Assembly (NCBI GenBank): GCA_007134165.1
Contig: SLLJ01000498.1
Coordinates: forward strand, 1 to 10,761
Origin: Nitriliruptoraceae bacterium
Lineage (GTDB): Bacteria > Actinomycetota > Nitriliruptoria > Nitriliruptorales > Nitriliruptoraceae
Direction: 5' to 3'
DNA length: 10,761 nucleotides
The notes below the pieces were generated by a model. The model worked only from the letters and a program-made list of their open reading frames with translations. It was not told the origin of the DNA and ran no database searches. This document shows positions 5,954-10,761 of the stretch, piece by piece. Every line of letters begins with the position of its first letter. The first letter of the stretch is position 1. The position numbers and the translations under genes were made by a program.

Positions 5954-8900
5954 TCACGGCTTCGTCGCCTGCTGATCGAGGGACCACCGGGCGGCGTAGT
6001 CCGGGTCGTCGCGCAGCAGATCGGTGTGGGGACCGCGGGCCACGACCCGCCCCGCGTCGAGCACCACGACCTCGTCGACCACGGGCAGGACCCGCAGGTC
6101 GTGGGTGAGCAGCAGCACCCCTCGCTGCCCAGCAGCCCGCAGGGCATCGGCGAGCAGCGCCCGTCCGGTCACCGGGTCGAGGTCCGCGGTCGGCTCGTCG
6201 AGCACCAGCAGCGGGGTGGCACGCAGCAGCAGGCGCGCCAAGGCGAGACGGTGGCGCTGGCCCCCCGACAGCCGGCTGCCGCCCTCCCCCACCCGAGTGT
6301 CGAGCCCGTCGGGCAGCTGCGCGACCCAGCCGTCGAGGTGGGCCGAGGCGAGCGCCCGACGCAGCTCGTCGTCGGAGGCGCCGGGGCGGGCCAGGTGCAG
6401 GTTGCTGGCGACGGTGCCGTCGAACACCTGCGCCCGGGACTCCGACAGCCCGACCACCGACCGCAGCTCGTCGCCGGGCAGGGTCGGCAGCGGGACCCGA
6501 TCCAGACGCAGCTCGCCCTGCTCCGGGTCGAGGAAGCGCACCGTGAGGGTGCCCAGCGTCGACTTGCCGGCACCGGAGCGCCCGACCACCGCCACCCGCC
6601 GGCCCGGCGCCAGCTCGAGGTCGTGGTCCAGCAGCGCGGGGGCGGCGGCGCCCGGGTAGCGCGCGGTGACCCGGTCGATCGCCAGCCGGCTGGTCGGTAG
6701 CGTCACCAGGACGCCGGTATCGCCGGCAGCCGGGTCGGGGGCAGGGTCGGGGGCGTCGAGCACCTCGCGCAGCCGGCGACTGGAGCTCGCGGCGGTGCTC
6801 AGCGCCTGCGCGGCGGCCGGCAGCGGGGCCAGTGCCTCGCCCAGGGCGAGCCCGAGCACGACCAGTGCTCCGAGCACGACGCCCTCGAGCAGCCCCGCGC
6901 CGACCGCCGGCACGCCGACCAGCACCAGGCCGACGACGGTGGTCCCCAGGACCAGCTGCACGGCGGCGTCCGATCCGCTGCCCCGGGCCACCGCGGAGCG
7001 GTCGAGCCGGACCAGGTCGACGTCGAGGTGGGAGATGCGGGCGTGGGCCGCCGGCAGCCGGCCCAGCAGGCGCAGCTCCGGGGCGGCCCGCAGCACCTCG
7101 ACGAGCTCGGCGGTGAGCTCACCGCGGGCGGCCGCCAGGGCACGCTGGGGCCGGTCGGCCAGCCGCAGCGCCGCCAGCGGCACGACCACCCCACCGATCA
7201 CGACGCCGGCCGCGAGCACCGGCGCGGCCAGGGGCAGCAGCACGCCGGCGACCACCACGGCGAGCAGCCCGGCGATCAGCCCTCCGGTGAGTGGCACCAC
7301 CCCACGTACCAGCGCGAGTTGCAGCCGGTCGACGTCGACCACCAGCCGGGCGAGCAGGTCGCCCATGCGGCGGCCGCCGAGCCCGACCGGCGCTTTGGGT
7401 ACCAGCCGGGCGTAGATCAGGGTGCGCAGTTCGACCACGACCCGCAGCGCGACGTCGTGGCCGGCGAGCCGTTCCACGTAGCGAGACACGCCCTTGAGCA
7501 GCGACAGCGCCCGCACCCCGACGATCACGGTGGTGAGGTCCAGCAGGTTGGGCCGCAGCGCAGTGGCCGAGATCAGGTAGGTCGACACGGCCACCAACAG
7601 CACGCCGGCCAGCGGCGTGAGCGTGCCGGCGGCGGTCGCCAGCGCCAGCATCCGCCGGTGGGGGCGCAGCAGACCGGTCAGGGTCACCGCCGCGTCGGTC
7701 GGGTGAGGCTGCTCGGGACGGTCGGGTTCGGGGGTGTGTTCCTCGGGAGGTGCCGGCACCGCGGCTCGGCGGGGCAGCGAGACCTGCGGTGGGGCGCGCA
7801 GCTCGCCCGGCTGAAGCGGCCGGGATGCGGCCAGCAGCCGGGCGTAGGCGCCGTCGGCATCGGCGAGCTCGGCGGGGGGCCCGGCGTCCACGACCCGCCC
7901 CGCGTCCAGGACGACCACCCGGTCGGCCTCGGCGGCCACCGGCAGCCGATGGGTCAGCACGACCACGGTGCGCTGCCCACCCAAGGACGCCAGGGCCCTA
8001 CGCACCGCCAGCTCCGCCTCCACGTCGAGGTCACCGGTGGGCTCGTCGAGCACCACCAGTCCCGCCGGCCGCAGCAGTGCCCGCGCCAGCGCGACACGTC
8101 GCCACTGCCCGGTGGACAGCTCGCGGCCGCCGGGACCGACCACCGTGCGCAGCCCGTCGGGCAGGCTCGCCACCTCGAGGTCGAGGCCGACCGCAGCCAG
8201 TGCCGACCACACCTCGGCGTCCCCGGGGCGGGCATCGTCGGCGGTGCCCAGGCGCAGCACGTCGGCGAGCGTGCCGCGTAGCCGCGCGGGCTGCTGGGGG
8301 ACCCAGGCGACGTGCCGGTGCCAGGCCTCGGGGTCGAGCTCGGCGAGGTCCACGCCACCGGCCGTGATGCGACCTCCGTCCGGCCGGCGAAGCCCGATGA
8401 GCAGGGCGGCCAGGGTGGTCTTGCCCGCCCCCGACGCACCGAGCACCGCCAGGCGCTCTCCGGGCCGCACGCGCAGCTCGACTCGGTCCAAAGCCGGCAC
8501 CGCCCGCCCCGGGTAGGTGACCCGCACGTCCTCGAAGCGCACGCTCACGCGGCCGGGATCGGGCGCGGGGCGCCGCCGGACGGCAGCATCCGGCTCGTCG
8601 GGTTCGAGCAGCCCGAGCAGCCGCTCGGCGGCGACCGCGCCGTCCTCGTTGGCGTGGAACTGCTGGCCGATCTGACGCAGCGGCCAGAAGGCCTCGGGGG
8701 CGAGCAGCAACGCGAGCAGCACCGGCTCGAAGCTGCCGAGCCCCTCCGCCAGCCGCACCCCGGCGACCACCGCGACGGTGGCTACCGCCAGCGCGGCGAG
8801 CAGTTCGAGCACCAGCGCCGAGAGGAACGCGACCCGTAGCGTCTCGAGCGTGGTGCGGCGCAGCCGTTCGGCGGCCTGCCTCACCTGTACGCCGACGCGG

Positions 8901-9631
8901 TCGACCGCGCCGAGCAGCCGGATGGTGCCAAGCCCTTCGAGCACGGCCAGCAGGTGACCCGACAGCTCGCTCAGGGCCCGGAACCGGCGGCGGGTCGCCC
9001 CCCGGGCGGCGAGCCCGACCAGCACCATGAACACCGGGATCAGTGGCAGGGTGACCAGCAGGATCAGCGCCGAGGTGAGCTCGATGGGCAGCAGCACGAC
9101 CACGATCGCGACCGGGATCACCGCACCACGAACGATGGCGGGCAGGTACCCGCCGAAGGTGCCGTCGAGCGTGTCGATGCCCTCGGTGAGCTCCGCGGCG
9201 AGCTCACCGACGGCCGCCTGATCGGCGTCGGGGGGCCGGCGCAGCAGGTGGTCGAGCGCCCGGGCGCGCAGGCGGGACTTGACCCGCGTGGCGGTGCGCA
9301 GGGCCACGAGGTCGGTGGCCCAGCTCGCCGCGGCGCGCACCACCACGGCGCCGGCGAGCAGCAGTATCCAGCCACCGTGGTCGGCGAGTGTGGCCCCGTC
9401 CAAGAAGGTCCGGGCGATGATCGCGGCCAGGGCCGCGGCCTGGGCGACCAGTGCGCTGGCGGTGAGCAGAGCGAGCAGGGCGGTGAGCACCAACTGGCGT
9501 GGCACCGCCGGGTCCAGGCGTAGCAGGCGCGGATCGACCGGAGGCCGGGTCGCCTCGCTGCGGATACGCCGGTCCGGCAGGGCAGCGCCGAGCTCGGACG
9601 CTGCCCGGCCGGTGGCCGGCGACGAGCTCAC
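5954..9631 (-). CDS. cydDC: Fused CydD-CydC ABC transporter for cytochrome bd assembly
   Basis: This 1225-aa protein carries both halves of the heterodimeric CydDC exporter in one chain. The complex is needed for functional cytochrome bd; proposed substrates are cysteine/glutathione and, more recently, haem. CydD half: membrane domain about 45-330, then NBD1 with Walker A GASGAGKTT (398-406), Q-loop PQQP (445-448), signature LSTGQ (505-509), Walker B VVLDE ending at E530 and switch H561. A Pro/Glu-rich linker spans about 601-648. CydC half: membrane domain about 655-945 with STYLISATALRP (683-694) and MGDLLARLVVDVD (756-768) typical of CydC, then NBD2 with Walker A GRSGAGKST (1017-1025), LSGGQ (1121-1125), E1146 and H1177. 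The GTG start overlaps the cydB stop as GTGA, indicating coupled translation. Fused CydDC is known in actinobacteria such as Streptomyces. No frameshift is seen. Confidence 0.95.
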   Translation of the reverse strand: MSSSPATGRAASELGAALPDRRIRSEATRPPVDPRLLRLDPAVPRQLVLTALLALLTASALVAQAAALAAIIARTFLDGATLADHGGWILLLAGAVVVRAAASWATDLVALRTATRVKSRLRARALDHLLRRPPDADQAAVGELAAELTEGIDTLDGTFGGYLPAIVRGAVIPVAIVVVLLPIELTSALILLVTLPLIPVFMVLVGLAARGATRRRFRALSELSGHLLAVLEGLGTIRLLGAVDRVGVQVRQAAERLRRTTLETLRVAFLSALVLELLAALAVATVAVVAGVRLAEGLGSFEPVLLALLLAPEAFWPLRQIGQQFHANEDGAVAAERLLGLLEPDEPDAAVRRRPAPDPGRVSVRFEDVRVTYPGRAVPALDRVELRVRPGERLAVLGASGAGKTTLAALLIGLRRPDGGRITAGGVDLAELDPEAWHRHVAWVPQQPARLRGTLADVLRLGTADDARPGDAEVWSALAAVGLDLEVASLPDGLRTVVGPGGRELSTGQWRRVALARALLRPAGLVVLDEPTGDLDVEAELAVRRALASLGGQRTVVVLTHRLPVAAEADRVVVLDAGRVVDAGPPAELADADGAYARLLAASRPLQPGELRAPPQVSLPRRAAVPAPPEEHTPEPDRPEQPHPTDAAVTLTGLLRPHRRMLALATAAGTLTPLAGVLLVAVSTYLISATALRPNLLDLTTVIVGVRALSLLKGVSRYVERLAGHDVALRVVVELRTLIYARLVPKAPVGLGGRRMGDLLARLVVDVDRLQLALVRGVVPLTGGLIAGLLAVVVAGVLLPLAAPVLAAGVVIGGVVVPLAALRLADRPQRALAAARGELTAELVEVLRAAPELRLLGRLPAAHARISHLDVDLVRLDRSAVARGSGSDAAVQLVLGTTVVGLVLVGVPAVGAGLLEGVVLGALVVLGLALGEALAPLPAAAQALSTAASSSRRLREVLDAPDPAPDPAAGDTGVLVTLPTSRLAIDRVTARYPGAAAPALLDHDLELAPGRRVAVVGRSGAGKSTLGTLTVRFLDPEQGELRLDRVPLPTLPGDELRSVVGLSESRAQVFDGTVASNLHLARPGASDDELRRALASAHLDGWVAQLPDGLDTRVGEGGSRLSGGQRHRLALARLLLRATPLLVLDEPTADLDPVTGRALLADALRAAGQRGVLLLTHDLRVLPVVDEVVVLDAGRVVARGPHTDLLRDDPDYAARWSLDQQATKP

Positions 9632-10761
9632 GTGGGCTCGTCCGACCCCTCGGCGTCGTGGGCGTCGTCGGCGTCATCTGCGTCCGCGTCGACCGTCCCA
9701 GAGCCCGAACGCAAGCCGGAGCCGGTACCCGCCCGCGACCGGGCCAGGCGTCGATCGAGCACCTCCATCGGCGTCTCGGACGGCGCCTGGACCGACTCGC
9801 GGCTGATCCGGTGGCGGAACACCCAGTAGGTCCAGGACTGGTAGGCCAGCACGATCGGCAGGAACAACAGCGTCGCCCAGGACATGATCGTCAACGTCAG
9901 GTCGGAAGCCTTGGCATTCGAGATGGTCAGGTCGAAGGCCGGGTCGATCGAGGAGACCAGCAGGCGCGGATACAGGTTCAGGAACAGCGTCAGGGTCACC
10001 AGCACGATCGCGGCGGTGGTGGCCACGAAGGCCCATCCGGCCAGCTTCTCGCGCACGAGGATCGGGACCGCGACCGCCGCGCCCATCGCGGCCACCGGAA
10101 CGATGCCGGGCACCACGCCGGTGTCGCCCGCCGCCTGGGCATTGAAGTAGGTCCACACCAGAAAGGCGATCACCCCCAGTGCGGTGACCACCCCGAGTGG
10201 GACCGCGAGCCGCTCGGCCTTGCGCTGCACCCGGCCGCCGTCCTCGGTCTTGAGCGCGAGGTAGACCGCACCGTGCAGGGTGAACAGCAGCAGCGTGCCG
10301 AGCCCGCCGAGCAGCGCGTACGGGTTGAGCAGGTCGAGCAGGTTGCCCACGAACAGCCCGTCGGCCTCGATCGGGATGCCGCGCACGAAGTTGGCGAACG
10401 CCACCCCCCACAGCAGCGCCGGGAGCAGCGAGCCGTAGAAGATCGCCTGGTCCCACCACCAGGTCCAGCGCTCGTCGGTGCGCTGGTGGCGGAACTCGAA
10501 GGCCACCCCCCGCACGATCAGTGCGATCAGGATGAGGAACAGCGGCAGGTAGAAGGAGCTGAACACGGTGGCGTACCAGAGCGGAAAGGCCGCGAACATC
10601 GCCCCCCCGGCGGTGATCACCCACACCTCGTTGCCGTCCCACACCGGCCCGATGGTGTTGATCATCACCCGCCGGTCGGTCCCGTCATCCGCCAGCACCT
10701 TGGTCAGGATCCCGACGCCGAAGTCGAAACCTTCGAGCACGAAGTAGCCGATGAACAGCAC
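9628..10761 (-). CDS. cydB: Cytochrome bd ubiquinol/menaquinol oxidase subunit II (5' partial)
   Basis: This is the membrane subunit that pairs with CydA in the high-affinity terminal oxidase bd, reducing O2 with quinol. 377 residues are visible. The first visible codon, a GTG at the window edge, encodes what should be an internal Val/Leu-rich helix, so the true start lies beyond 10761 by perhaps 10-15 codons. Visible numbering gives LEGFDFGVG (9-17), WDGNEVW (41-47), AGGAMFAAFP (51-60), RGVAFEFR (84-91) and the closing helix ending YWVFRHRIS (312-320), all CydB hallmarks. Several hydrophobic helices follow the usual CydB plan. After residue 321 comes an unusual tail of about 56 residues: a basic RRLARSRAG segment, a Gly/Ser linker, then an Asp/Ala run (357-377). 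cydA should lie upstream on this strand, giving cydA-cydB-cydDC. Confidence 0.95.
   Translation of the reverse strand: MLFIGYFVLEGFDFGVGILTKVLADDGTDRRVMINTIGPVWDGNEVWVITAGGAMFAAFPLWYATVFSSFYLPLFLILIALIVRGVAFEFRHQRTDERWTWWWDQAIFYGSLLPALLWGVAFANFVRGIPIEADGLFVGNLLDLLNPYALLGGLGTLLLFTLHGAVYLALKTEDGGRVQRKAERLAVPLGVVTALGVIAFLVWTYFNAQAAGDTGVVPGIVPVAAMGAAVAVPILVREKLAGWAFVATTAAIVLVTLTLFLNLYPRLLVSSIDPAFDLTISNAKASDLTLTIMSWATLLFLPIVLAYQSWTYWVFRHRISRESVQAPSETPMEVLDRRLARSRAGTGSGLRSGSGTVDADADDADDAHDAEGSDEPT
9641..9697. repeat. GTC-rich low-complexity tract coding for the CydB acidic tail
   Basis: On the plus strand imperfect GGCGTCGTC/GCGTC units recur through this stretch, coding on the minus strand for the Asp/Ala-rich end of CydB. 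The tract stops just before the cydB stop and the cydDC start. It is low complexity rather than a precise tandem array. Confidence 0.6.

Noticed and set aside
7028..8281. Open frame of 417 codons on the plus strand opposite cydDC
   Set aside because: Gln/His/Gly/Arg-rich shadow of cydDC; no recognisable domain and no start signal.

Overview
The window is very GC-rich DNA (roughly 70% by eye, with third codon positions almost always G or C), with short gaps and overlapping stop/start codons. Together with a fused CydD-CydC exporter, TANNNT-type -10 elements, GTG starts and a small DUF397-like protein, this points to a high-GC actinobacterium. The Asp/Ala-rich acidic tracts and the osmoprotectant transporter would fit a salt-exposed lineage such as the Nitriliruptoria/Euzebyales or marine Acidimicrobiia. 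That placement is inference. I see no insertion sequence, tRNA, rRNA, CRISPR array or prophage gene.

Left part, + strand (1-2462): the end of an osmoprotectant (glycine betaine/choline/carnitine) ABC importer of the OpuB/OpuC/Osm type. It comprises a 5'-truncated permease, a second permease joined to it by a TGATG overlap, and a substrate-binding lipoprotein after a 163-bp gap that carries a possible promoter of its own. The ATPase gene is expected just upstream of the window.

Middle, + strand (2535-4346): an M17 leucyl aminopeptidase (pepA) with all catalytic residues. It is followed by a perfect 9-bp inverted repeat (4091-4112) and a small 79-aa gene with distant resemblance to DUF397. The small gene converges on the next operon, and the two stop codons share one CTAG.

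Right part, - strand (10761 down to 4343): a cytochrome bd oxidase cluster. It runs cydB (5'-truncated by the window edge, acidic C-terminal tail), then a fused cydDC exporter/assembly ABC transporter overlapping cydB by GTGA. About 70 bp further on is an AAA+ ATPase of the CbbX/SpoVK/EccA-C type with an unrecognised helical N-terminal region of about 240 residues. cydA is expected beyond the right edge. CydB is an oxidase subunit and CydDC is needed to assemble the oxidase. The AAA+ protein is placed as if it served the same complex, but nothing in its sequence proves that.

Most of the window is conventional. The least explained parts are the AAA+ protein attached to the cyd cluster and the small DUF397-like gene whose start codon lies inside a palindrome.
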